Shown: positions 49,519 through 60,805 of the stretch, one piece after another
How the letters are laid out: every line of letters begins with the position of its first letter
How positions within the stretch are numbered: the stretch's first letter is position 1
Origin: Bugula neritina
Lineage: Eukaryota > Bryozoa > Gymnolaemata > Cheilostomatida > Bugulidae
DNA: 64,000 nt
Assembly: GCA_964035545.1 (NCBI GenBank)
Contig: OZ037771.1
Coordinates: 12,466,980 to 12,530,979 of the forward strand
Direction of reading: 5' to 3'
The notes under the pieces: generated by a model
The model's input: only the letters and a program-made list of their open reading frames with translations
What the model was told of the DNA's origin: nothing
Databases searched by the model: none
Translations under genes and position numbers: made by a program

Positions 49519-51932
49519 GGTTTAAGTGCAAATACTTTCAGTGAAAATGCTATACCTTTAGTTCTTCACAACTTACAGGGTGACTTATTTACTCTCTCCA
49601 ACTGGATGATTGATGTTTTCTTGGCAAAACATCTTAGATAAATTTTAATGGATAACATCTGTTATGTCACACATAGACTTCGAATGTACAATGTAAGTGT
49701 TAAAAAAGGTGTTTTAGTGCTGAGAAAAAATATTATATAATGCAATTAGAGGCCTACAAGCCTACTGTAGATACAATACAATATAATATAAATAATATAT
49801 AATATAAATATCACTTAAATATAAATATATGAGTAATAGACAAATACTGGTTTTTAAGGTAATTTGACAGAATGAGAATACAGTTTGCATAAAAGTAATC
49901 AAACACCAATTAAAATTAAACAATTTTCTGAATATACAAAATCGCAATTCATATCTGTCGTAGCTGCATAATCATATATTGTAGGGGTAACTGGGGGCAC
50001 AACGGGTCGAGTTTTGCATTTGTTGCTCTCATTCGTCTGTTTTTCAAGTTACTAGTTCAATAATCTTTATTCTTAATGCTGCATCTGTTATCTATTAGAG
50101 GTACCAGTTTGTTGTTTCTATCTCTCTCACAACTTTCAGAATAATGAAATTTTCATGACGGAAAATTGGCCCATTGTGCCCCGGTACCGGGGTACAATGG
50201 GCCACTGGGTGGGACACAACAAATAAATTGAAACTTTGCGTATTTTGTTGCATCTGATCTTTATCTATTTGATATTACAAATAAATAAAGATACTCTTTC
50301 AGATCTACAGCAAAATTCATGTTTTAGCTGTACAGTTTGTGCCACTATGAATAGCAGAGGAAGGCAAAATCAAACGCACATCACTCGGTTCTACAGTTCC
50401 ATTATCATTACTGTTTAGAACTAAAAATGTTTTTTATTTTCACTTCAGAGGAACTTTTATCAGAAAAAAAACTTTAGTAACATGTACTATAAAATTTTGA
50501 GTGGACTTTTTTCTCTGAACTGTAGCTAAGATGCATGGCTGAGGTTTGTGACTGAAGTACGGAAGGGAGAGGGGGGAGCAAATGAGCAAATCACAATTTA
50601 TTTTAGTCAAATACATGTATATTCCCTCAATGGTGTAATATGTAATGAATATCATGACTCTCTACTAGTAGCAACAGCAGAGTGTTTTGTATTATGTATA
50701 AAATTGCAAAGCTATAACCTCACCAGATGTATATATTAGGGAAGCTTCACCTTGTAGTTTTGTAGTCTTACCATGATGTCTTTGATATTTTACAAAAAAG
50801 GTCAGAAATGGCTATATCTATAGATTTTAGTAACATTTCAACCAACTTTTTGGGTAAACAAACTAATAACAGTGATCAGGGTGCAATAATCAGGTGGCCC
50901 ATTGTGCCCCGTGTGGCCAAATTGAAAATAAATGTGCCTCAAGGAAAATTTATTTTAGAGTTTGCTGTTATACTAGTTAAGCAATGTAGAGACAAGCAAT
51001 GGCAACAATATTAGTAAAATATAGGCTTCTTGCCTTTGAGTGTAAAAAGTTATAAAGCTTTAACGACATCCTAAAAGATTTACAAAAAGTAGGTAGGAAT
51101 AGTTGTTTACTTGCCTTTTTAACACGTATGTTCAGCAAGTGTTGAAACTACAAAGGCTGAATAATTATGTCAATATCTTTTTATGAAAAAAAATCACAAC
51201 TCTAGGTCAATAAGTTCTCTCACAATTTGGCCGGCTTTTTGTACCCCTAAGACCGTTGTGCCCCCCCCCCCTTACTCCTATTGTAGCATTTAGTAGCTAT
51301 TAAGCTATTGGAGAAAAAGCTATGAAAAGCTTTCAGCTAAATAGTTAATGTTTGCTGTATATAATAAATTTTCACTCTCTCTGTGCATATCCAACTATAA
51401 AGTTCTCATGTCCTACACTCACAATAAAACACAATTCTGCACATATGTGATTATTACATGCTGATATAATACTAACTTAAAGTATGGTCTGATGAAAAGT
51501 GAATAGTCATTGCATGGTTCAAGGCAATCTCCTACCAACATACTATTGTTGTTGCAAAACAAAAATGCCTATATTGATAAAGTATTTACAGGAATGGTCA
51601 AAATAGTTTTCTTGTTGTACTAAACTGTCAACATCTGTTTCATTACAATACTGCATTTAGCTAAACTCTTTCCATGGTTTTAAAACTTCATTGAGTCAGT
51701 CATTTTGGGTTTGGTTAATGTATTCGATTGGTTAACTAGAAGTCTAGCTAGCTAGAGAAATATGCATATGATATTTTATGTGCTTATTTGTTTGCTTTTT
51801 TATGTTTTGTATTTAATAATTAAAATTATAACAATATCTTACTCTAACCATTTATTATCAACACCAGAAATCCATAGCAAGATATTACTACAGTAATACA
51901 TTTTCATTTAATGGATCAATCCAAGAATCTTT
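49519..51932. other. Spacer between lectin 1 and lectin 2
   Basis: Upstream region of lectin 1, then a DNA-transposon-like element at 49985-51278, then AT-rich sequence. No gene recognised. Confidence 0.6.
49985..51278. mobile_element. Non-autonomous DNA transposon, hAT-like by target duplication
   Basis: Left end 'GGGTAACTGGGGGCACAACG'; right end, in reverse complement, 'GGAGTAAG', a G run, then 'GGGCACAACGG'. The 8-bp 'TATTGTAG' occurs at both borders (49977-49984 and 51279-51286). Internal near-copies of 'GGCCCATTGTGCCCCG' appear at about 50168 and 50896, the first within a palindrome centred on GGTACC. No transposase frame. Confidence 0.65.
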
Positions 51933-53806
51933 TTAACCAACCACAACATCATTCACAGATTTTTCACACGCGTAGGCGTGTTTCTGATCACACCAATCAT
52001 CATCCATCTGACCATTGCTGTAGATATTTATACACTCAGCAATGTTTCTCCGATACCCGTAACCATTTGGCTCCCCTTTCCTCCAATCAAAATATGAGAT
52101 TTTCCCCACTGCATCTGTGCTCTTATCTATCCAAAACCAGGTTCCTTCATACTTTCTTCCGCCAAACCACATGTACCTCACTTTTCTTAACACTAAACGA
52201 TAATTGTGATCAGAAAATATAATAATTGCATAAAAAAGCCATTTTTGTGTTCTTTTAAAACATAATATATGAATAGTTATAATTGCATATAAATTACTAT
52301 CAATAAAATGGTTTTGTTAGTAGTTTTATAAGCAATAGTTTTAAACATTATCAATAATACTTTTGATAATAAAACATCACTAATAATTATAACGGTACTT
52401 GTAGTTATATAATATGCTTTAAGAGAGCACAAAACTGCTCTTTGGTTAAGAATTAGAATTTAAGTATTCCATCTTTTTGAGTGATATATTGAAGTTTCCT
52501 CATATGTATAACTTCACCATCAGAGTGATATAGTGATGAGGCCAAATATTTGTGTTTAGCATCAATATTCTGATTTAAAAATTCTCAAAGTTTTTACAAT
52601 TAAAACCAGAATTTATTTTGGTATTTTTACATCAAATGCCTGAAAAGTTTTGCATGTATGAAATTAATGTAGATTTTGCTTCACAGGTAATTACTGCATC
52701 CATAGTTAAAGTGATTGTCAACTTTGTTGGTCATCACTTTTGTTTCTTGCATGGGTAGATTTGGTCGTTAACTGGAATGACTTTTTAAATGAGCTAAAGG
52801 TCTTGAGTGAACACAATGCATGATTCACCATTTCAAGCAGAAGGAGGAAAGAATTGTTGCTGAATCGTGATTGGTTCACCTGAATATTGCTGCGTTGTGA
52901 TTGGTTCACCTGAATGTTGCTGCATTGTGATTGGCTCACCTGAATGTTGCTGCATTGTGATTGGCTCACCTGAATGTTGCTGCATTGTGATTGGCTCACC
53001 TGAATGTTGCTGCATTGTGATTGGCTCACCTGAATTAGTGCGAAATTGCTTCATGATCTCATATTTAGCTTTAGTCTCCATGATAGCCAAAGCTCCACCC
53101 AGCTGTTTGCAAGCACTCTGGGCATCATCCCACGTCACCCTTGCTTGAGGGAAGAACTTGTAACATGTATCAGAAGGATTCCAGCTCCAACCAGGTTCAC
53201 AGCTTCCTTTAAAATTACATATTAATTTGTAGAGACTGCTTCAAATGATCACTCGTCTTAATAAAGTTATGTAATACCTACTCCATATAAAAGTATACTA
53301 GTCTTACAGTAACAGTTTTTAACTACCATATAGAGAACACATATATGATAGCTAAAATGTGGTAATAGCTGCTACATATCTCTGGCATATATATAGGATG
53401 GTATAAATTTAATTAGGCTATGAAGTTGAAAACACAATTGCATTTAATTCCCACTATAATTATATTAATTGTATTATCTGTACCCTATTATTCTATATTA
53501 CAGTCCAATTAGTGTTTTAATTTAGTTCAATTAACTAACATAATTAATTACAATTAAGTGACTCTTATTTAGTTGTGCTAATCGTATAGACTATAGTGTA
53601 CTACTATAAAAAATTACAGCATATTGTATTACATAACCATCAAGTTGAGCCATTAACTTAACGTCATGTAGTTATTCTCTCTCTTAGAAAGCAATCCTAT
53701 CCTATTCCAAGAGCCCACAAGCCATTTAAAACCTACCTGCTGTGGCAGCAGCTAAAAATGCTGTCGCTACCGACAGGAAGAGAAGAGAAAAGCTGCCAAC
53801 TATCAT
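51933..53806 (-). CDS. Secreted C-type lectin 2 (EPN-type) with multiplied splice donor
   Basis: Three exons: 53806-53737, 53206-53030, 52192-51933; 507 nt, 168 aa, both introns phase 1. Residues 1-23 are a signal peptide ('FSLLFLSVATAFLAAATA'). CTLD landmarks: 'CYKFFPQARVTWDDAQSAC', 'MWFGGRKYEGTWFW', 'GEPNGYGYRRNIAEC', 'MDDDWCDQKHAYACE'. EPN is the classic mannose-type triplet and DDW fits a WND-like calcium ligand motif, so this copy is the best candidate for calcium-dependent sugar binding. The exon 2 donor at 53030 is followed by five 30-bp repeats, each ending in the same CAG|GTGA donor in the same phase. Using later donors would add 10 to 50 residues ('GEPITMQQHS' units) between the second helix and the MWFGG strand. 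The basal donor is chosen here because it matches the exon 2 ends of lectins 1 and 3. Confidence 0.87.
52880..53029 (-). repeat. 30-bp minisatellite, five copies, each carrying a splice donor
   Basis: Unit in gene sense 'GTGAGCCAATCACAATGCAG' plus 'CAACATTCAG'. Possible exon ends are 53030, 53000, 52970, 52940, 52910 and 52880. The first four have GTGAGC, the last two GTGAAC. All are phase 1 and open. Confidence 0.93.
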
Positions 53807-54539
53807 AGCTCTCAATACTGCAGTGAGTCGCACTGGGTATAATTGCATAGAAAAACCCAGCTTATCTAACTCTATCAGTCAGTATGCCTCTAAGCATGAC
53901 GTTCTTTGGTGTGTCTTGTGTTTAGAAAACAGGTGTTTAGCTTCTCATAAATTACTAAGTCAATGCGAGAGGTAATCAGAATAAAGATTGAAAGTAAAAG
54001 TTGAAGAATTTGAGCTAGATTATTTGCAGCATGAGCTGATTAGAAAAGCAAGTAGTAACCTACCTTGCACACGATACTATATAATATATAAATATGTCTG
54101 CACAATGCAGTGTCGTTGTGATTTTAACCCTACCTTATATGGGCATATTATAATTCTCAATTGTTGCTTGTAGTATTTAACTTTTGCTCACTCATTTGTA
54201 ATGCTTTATGTTTGAAAGTTTATTATGCTGCAATATTTTTTCTGCCTTAAAAAGCTCTGTTTTTACTCATTATGGTTGCCATACAAAGGAAACTTTATGG
54301 TATGTTTTACTACAACGGAGAATGCTGCTTGGATGGTCCATCCGCATTATATAATGCAATTGTATGATTTATTCTATTTGATTTATGTTATTAATACAAT
54401 TACAATAATAGTGGCTGCAATACTTATTTAGTTGAACTAATTATTATATATTATTATTATATGGTATTGCAGTGTGTTTGGTTATATTTTTTGCATTAAC
54501 TTATTTATTTTGTGAATTTGTTTGAAATCATTTTAACCA
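53807..54539. other. Spacer between lectin 2 and lectin 3
   Basis: AT-rich, 733 bp. It must contain the lectin 2 promoter and lectin 3 3' end. No clear TATA box or other feature. Confidence 0.5.
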
Positions 54540-56004
54540 TCAGCCAACTACAACTTTATTTGTTATGTCTGGGACAACGTCCTCCTCCCTCTCGCATGCA
54601 AACTCTAGCTTAGTTTCACAGTCTACGTCATTCATCAGCCCATCCTTTCCATACAGACTTAAACACTCCCCGTCAGCTTCATCGTGCCCAACTCCATCTG
54701 GTTCTCCATCCGACCAATGAAAATCAGCCATGTGTTGAACAATCTCTAAATCATGTACCATCCAGTACCAAACGCCATAAAACTTTCGGCCTCCAAACCA
54801 CATGTCAGGAGTGCCTGTCAATTCTACAAACGAGCCGAGAAAATTCACTTGTTGAAGCTTTACAGTTCAATAACTAAATTTGCATTTAGTGAGAATTAAT
54901 ATAATATACATATTACATTTTAATATGATATTATATTGCATTTTTGTAATATAATTTTATACGTTGGTGCACTTATTAATTATAATCTTATACTGCATTG
55001 TTGTAATATAATATAACATAGTGCATAGTTGTACATATAATACTAATACTATTGCAATATCACATATTATTGTACTATAGGGACACTGTATGACTCATAC
55101 CAGAGCTAGTTCGGAGTTGTGTCATATTGGTCAGCTCATCAACTGTCTCTAATAGAGCCAAAGATCCTCCATCCTTTTCGCAGACCTTCTGCGCTCCCTC
55201 CCAACTCTCTTTCTGGGCAGTGAAGAACTTATAGCATGTGTCAAACTGACTAGACATCCATCCACTTTCTGATTCACATTTTGCTGTGCCTGTAAAACTA
55301 GTATGTGGCATGACAATGTTACCATTATAAGGAGTAACAATGTTACCATTATGAGGTGCAACAATGTTACCATTATGAGGTGCAACAATGTTACCATTTA
55401 TGAGATAATAAACTTTTTCAATATGAGTAAAGTTTTCTTTATTTAAATTGCTCTTAATTAGCAATAATTGCTATTTACAAATTGTATAAAAGTTGTCTTA
55501 TATTAGCAAAACCGTGCCATTATATAGTCAGGTTACATATAAAAGCTACATGAATGGTATATAAAGTATACTAGTTTTAAATATATATATCATTTGATAA
55601 AACTTTTATAAGTTACACTGAACATCAAGCATGTATACTTGTAATTTTGTAATTTTATACTTTTTGTATATACAAGGCATATTATAATATATAATAAATA
55701 TATATATATATATATATACGCACGAGCACATGTGCTCGTGCGTATATATATATATATATATTATATTAAATAATTTATACTGTAAATTATTTTACATGAA
55801 TCACTCAACATTAATGTAATATAAATTCAAAGTTGTATAAAATCACATATGTGACTCGCTTATATAAGTTATTTGTATTATTCAGGCTAATTATTTACAC
55901 AAATAAAGCAAATTATTATAATAAATCCTTATTTACTAACCTAACCCGATGAGGCCAGCCAAGATTAGCAGCACCAAAGTTTTCGACTGACTACTGTACA
56001 CCAT
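54540..56004 (-). CDS. Secreted C-type lectin 3 (EPD-type, degenerate second motif)
   Basis: Three exons: 56004-55941, 55289-55101, 54823-54540; 537 nt, 178 aa, both introns phase 1. Residues 1-21 form a signal peptide or anchor ('TLVLLILAGLIG'). CTLD landmarks: 'CYKFFTAQKESWEGAQKVC', 'MWFGGRKFYGVWYW', 'GEPDGVGHDEADGEC', 'LMNDVDCETKLEFACE'. The triplet is EPD, and the WND-like position reads ND without Trp, so calcium or sugar binding is doubtful. The tail after the last Cys is about 19 residues longer than the domain needs and ends, like lectin 2, in 'VVVG'. A 24-bp repeat lies before the exon 2 acceptor and stays open in the exon 2 frame. Confidence 0.87.
55311..55400 (-). repeat. 24-bp tandem repeat, four copies, upstream of lectin 3 exon 2
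   Basis: Unit 'ATGGTAACATTGTTGCACCT' plus 4 bp in gene sense, about 20 bp before the acceptor at 55290. It encodes repeated NGNIVAPH in the exon 2 frame if the intron is retained; no acceptor AG lies within the units. Confidence 0.9.
55689..55765. repeat. Perfect palindrome inside a TA repeat
   Basis: 'CGCACGAGCACA' meets its reverse complement at 55730/55731 and is extended on both sides by (TA)n arms of about 20 bp, so it can form a cruciform. In intron 1 of lectin 3. Confidence 0.9.
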
Positions 56005-56433
56005 ACTGTAAGTAACTTTGCTTCATACTCATAGCCAGGAAACTTAAAAGGTTGTGATAAGAAAGGGGCATGTGCCCTACCTTCTATAGTATATTGCAGT
56101 AGAACTCCCTAAACATACATGCAGTGACATGTGACACATATCTCATGATATCATATTGATAACTTTACATCCCTACAACTTACATCATGGACATCAGCTA
56201 GGGAATCTAACAAGTTTTACTGCAATATTGAATATTCATTAGTTATATATCTATCAACATATTGCAAACCAAAAGTTTCTTATGATCTGTTGTAAAAATT
56301 TGCTTGCTTGAAAAAGACTTTTTGTGCATTACTTAGTTTTCATTTTTTATAGTGTAGGCAAATTTTGTAATTGCTCGTCTTATTTTGAATAAAACAATTA
56401 TTGTTTAAATTATTAGCCAATTATATAATCAAT

Positions 56434-56506
<73 letters not shown>

Positions 56507-57250
56507 ACTAATTCTATAGCCAGCATTATTTTCTGTAGTTGTTACTGCATGAGTGCTTACCACAAAACTTTCCTATTTATAGTGACACATATATAGATAT
56601 GTTATATGATGCATGGTAATATTGACAACTTATCAAAGGTGCAATAACGACTCATTACACAGCAAATAATATACATGGACAAGCTAGTCTTATATAAAAG
56701 ATATTTTAATGGCGTTGGCTTTTAAAGATTTTGACTTAATGGTTGAACCCTCAACTTTGCTATAAAATGACAAAGATATTATTTACATAAAAATTACTAT
56801 TCTTCTTAAAACTATGGCCAAATTACAAATAGTGTTTGAAAGATTTTACATAATTATAGACATGTGTATACGTACATTTTAAATATTTTATTGATAAACA
56901 AAACTATCCTGATATTTTCAACAACAGCTTGCATTTTATTACGAATTGCCATAAAAACACACAGTTTCGGCAAATATATGATGCATTTTACAATATGACT
57001 TAATGATACACATTCACAAATCAATAAACACCAATCATAAATAAACAAAGACAACAAATGATATATATTCAATTCGAAATATGCATTTGTAGTGTTGAGT
57101 TTAGGTAGTAATCTATTGCAGTAATTATCTATACAACACAACAGCATTGACAAAATACGCAAGTACAATATGAAGTTACTGTTTACTTAGACTTGGTGTA
57201 AACCCATGGTAGTAAACCAAGTGGTAAACCCATGCAGCTAATTATCACGT
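56005..57250. other. Spacer between lectin 3 and the PAN/F5-8C gene
   Basis: Holds the lectin 3 upstream region, a (TA)n run at 56437-56502 and AT-rich sequence with a possible AATAAA (-) near 56887-56892. No gene recognised. Confidence 0.5.
56437..56502. repeat. (TA)n microsatellite
   Basis: About 33 TA units upstream of lectin 3. Confidence 0.95.
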
Positions 57251-59417
57251 TTAATAACCATGAATTTCAATCTCATGAAGACCTAAGCTTGTTTTAGCAT
57301 TAAACAGAATCTGAGCAAAGCGGCCACTGATTGGTTGATCACATGTAATCCGAGTGTAGTATCTGTTGAGATAACCATCAACATATTTACACAGAACTTC
57401 TCTGTTAGATCCAGTAAACTCTATATCTTCCTCTACCATAGCAACTGTTACTTCTGTGTTCTCCGATTTCTTGCTGGAAAGTGTAGCTGAAAATACATAA
57501 CTCTTATAAACTAAATTTCAATTTGCATCACATTACAAATCTCTCAACACTATGCCAAGATTTTAAATGACAGAAATTATTGTATTGTAAAAATTGCTTG
57601 TCTACATTATTTAGCCAAACAAAAACAATTTGACATAACTAGAAACGCCTTAAAAATTTATTTCTAAATATTTATTTAATATTTAGGTACTCTTTTGCCA
57701 GAGGCTAAATACTATATTCATATAAGAGAAAATCTATCCTAATTTAGTATAATATATTAGAATGAAACTCACACAAAGAAAACTCTTAATAAATACCTAC
57801 AACAACCACATTAATATAGTAATTATGATAATAGAATTTAAACTTGTTAATAAAAGGTTTTGCATTTTACAAATCCTTTTTAAAGTAAACTATCAAAGCA
57901 GTTTGTAAATTTTTGTTGAGGCTGCCGTGTATAATATTTATTAAAGGGAAATTGTATTTAAATTATTAAAATATGATTGAGAAGTATGTCAGAAAAATAT
58001 CATACTTTAAAAAAGGTTGCTGCTGGTAATTATGGTTATTATCAAAGCTAAAACTTGAGTATAGTACATGTTTTATCAACAAAACTGCATAATACAATTG
58101 AATTTACATTTAAAACGATTTAAAATGTTGACAGCCCAGACACAGTGCACATCTCCCAGGTCTACTCTCCACCATGGTCTAGTTTGAAATTTGCTGTTTG
58201 CCAGAGAATCCAATTCATTTGATAGCTCATACAGTCCATCGACAGCGGCTGTCGCTTTATACTTGGGCATAAGAACAGATGACAGTTTTGCTGATTTATC
58301 TAGATAAAAATATGGAGCTATATTTTTAAGGCTGAATTGTAGCCTAAACTAAATCTTAGCTATAGAAAAAATGTCAATTTCATACTTTTCAACTGCAAAA
58401 GAGATTCTTTTCATTACCCAAGCATTCAATCATTGGCAAAATTTATCATTAGCAATAGATTATTCTTCCGGAAGCAAAAAATAAACAAATCATTCAAAAT
58501 AAACTAAAATAAAAAAGTTTTAGCGGATAAAATGAATTTACTCACTCCTAGCCAGTAATTTGCTAAAACTTTCTCCAACATCTGTTCTGATGTAGAAATC
58601 AGAATCATCTCCCTGTCCTACAGCATACAGATTAGGATTAACACATGTTTTAACAGAGCACTTCTTGGTTAGCCAATCAAATGTGAATCCATTGCATTCT
58701 TCTCTTCTCATGCAATCAAAACCACAGTAGCTGGTGGAAATAGCTGTCCCAGAGTCATGTTGTGAAATGTTGGAGAGAGATTCTGGCATGACATAACTCT
58801 TGTAGAGTGCAGTCTGGTAACCAAATGCAGCCAGAGCTGTGAGCCCCATCAATAGTACTGCAAAACATAAACAAGCTTAAGTCTTTTCAGTTGATGAACG
58901 TAACACAAAATATAGTACAATAAAAGCGTAAAGTACTTTAATGTGCATATTTCTTAGTGTGCCAGGGAGAAAATCCTGGCTCTTTGCCAAAATTCGAATA
59001 AAAAATATGTTAGCTTTTTGTAGCTTGTTTAGCTATTTGTTAGCTTTTTGGTTTTGTTATTTTTTTTGTATTAGAAGTATTAACAGTTTACTTGCCAGGA
59101 AGGCGCTATAAAAAGCTGATGTTTGTAAGTAGAATTATAATTTTGAAGTTTTATGTGTTTGTTGATGTTATTTAAAGTTTACTTATGTATGTATTTTTGT
59201 GCAGAATGTAGTTATTTTTTGATATTTTGATAGAGTACAAGACAAAGAGTAAATAAAATTCAAAGATTAAGAAAGTATTGCTCGATGCTTGTTGCTAGCC
59301 AACTCGATAAGCCATTCCTGGCACACTTAGTGCATACTTCTTTTTACCAACAATTGAAAACTTAACAATAAGCAAACCAAACATACCTGTTCTGAATGTC
59401 AACAATCTCATTCCCAT
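57251..59417 (-). CDS. Secreted PAN/apple plus F5/8 type C (fucolectin-like) protein
   Basis: Four exons: 59417-59387, 58857-58546, 58299-58108, 57486-57251; 771 nt, 256 aa, all introns phase 1. The signal peptide spans the first junction ('MGMRLLTFRTVLLMGLTALA'). Residues about 35-105 form a PAN/apple-like module with closely spaced cysteines ('YCGFDCMRREECNGFTFDW', 'KKCSVKTC'). Residues about 118-256 match a discoidin/fucolectin F5/8C domain: 'ATAAVDGLYEL', 'PWWRVDLGDVHCVWAVNILN', later 'CKYVDGYLNRYYTRITCDQP', 'GRFAQILF' and the terminal 'LGLHEIEIHGY'. Fucolectins bind fucose and often act as opsonins; PAN modules bind protein or carbohydrate. The His and Arg residues of the fucose pocket were not mapped. 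A TATAAAG on the minus strand at 59451-59457, about 34 bp before the ATG, would imply a very short leader. Confidence 0.85.
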
Positions 59418-59592
59418 TTCCTTTCTATTATTCTATCATCTAAGTTATAACTTTATAGCTGAGAGAAAGTTGTTTATTATAGCTGAACCAGATATTACAT
59501 AACCCAGCAACACTATATTTCCATATTCTATTATTTTGAGTGTTTCACTGCTGATATAATGAGTTTAGAAGCATATTGAACAAAGTACGTGT

Positions 59593-59909
59593 CACAAAAG
59601 ATACTGCTTTCAATTATTTCTTTAAATGTATTATTTCTTAGACACTTTATATTGATTGCAATCATTTTATTTCAAAATAGAAAAATTAAAGCAGCAACAT
59701 GAAACATGAAATAAAACCAATAGAAATGTTGATAAAAGCAAACCAATCTAACACAAAGATACTGCCTTCAATTATTTTTTTTAAATATATTATTTCTTAG
59801 ACACTTCATATTGATTGCAATCATTTTATTTCAAAATAGAAAAATTAAAGCAGCAACATGAAACATGAAATAAAACCAATAGAAATGTTGATAAAAGCAA
59901 ACCAATCTA
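59593..59909. repeat. Tandem duplication, two copies of about 158 bp
   Basis: 59593-59751 and 59752-59909 are near-identical ('CACAAAGATACTGC' to 'GCAAACCAATCTA'), about 180 bp upstream of the PAN/F5-8C start codon. Confidence 0.92.
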
Positions 59910-60717
59910 TTCATTTGTTTGTTGAAGTTCTTTTATCTGAAATGATGAACTTTACGATTGGAAAAAGCAAAGAGAGCTTTACAAAATATATGATATAACT
60001 CTACTGCATAATCAGAGCATTATAGGCCTACCCTTAGTACAGAGATGTATACAATTAGGTATACATTTTGTAAATCTTCAAAATGATTTTCAAAAAATAT
60101 TCAATACTTGAGCAAGTTTTCTAAAAGTGAATGTCTAATAAACTACGGGAGAGTTTGCAAAAACAGTTACACTTGCCATGTAATGTGTGCAGTTTACAAA
60201 GCAAATGGTGTTGAATGACTATCACTTCAATAGAAGATATTTTTCAAAGTATGAAAAATTATTCAAAATGGTTCTATTTATTGATTCACCAATCCTAAAT
60301 TATCATGTTATATCATTATATTATATTATCATATTATATTATTATATTATATTATCATATTATATTATTATATTATTATATTATCATATATACCCGTAGT
60401 TACATGTACTATAGTAGTATGTTATAATAAGCAATATTCAGAATTCTGCTTATTTCAGTCTTACTAAACATGATCTATTTGGTAACATGACTTTGATTCA
60501 ATTATTAGTATGGTTTTTTTGTTTTATATGAAATAATTGATTCATTATTGAGGATTATAAAAACCCTGCAGCATTATCTTAGTGTTTTAATTTAATCAAG
60601 ATTGATGACTATATAACAATCCTTTACTATTTGGTCAGTTTTTTGCTTATCACCCTGATTGCTATGAAACAACTTCTGTTGCAGATTTCCCATGTATTAA
60701 GTTATATATTATATATA

Positions 60718-60720
<3 letters not shown>

Positions 60721-60796
<76 letters not shown>
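60721..60796. repeat. (TA)n microsatellite
   Basis: About 37 TA units in the gene-poor right end. Confidence 0.95.

Positions 60797-60805
<9 letters not shown>

Noticed and set aside
50808-51014. 68-codon frame inside the transposon-like element
   Set aside because: Too short and without transposase motifs.
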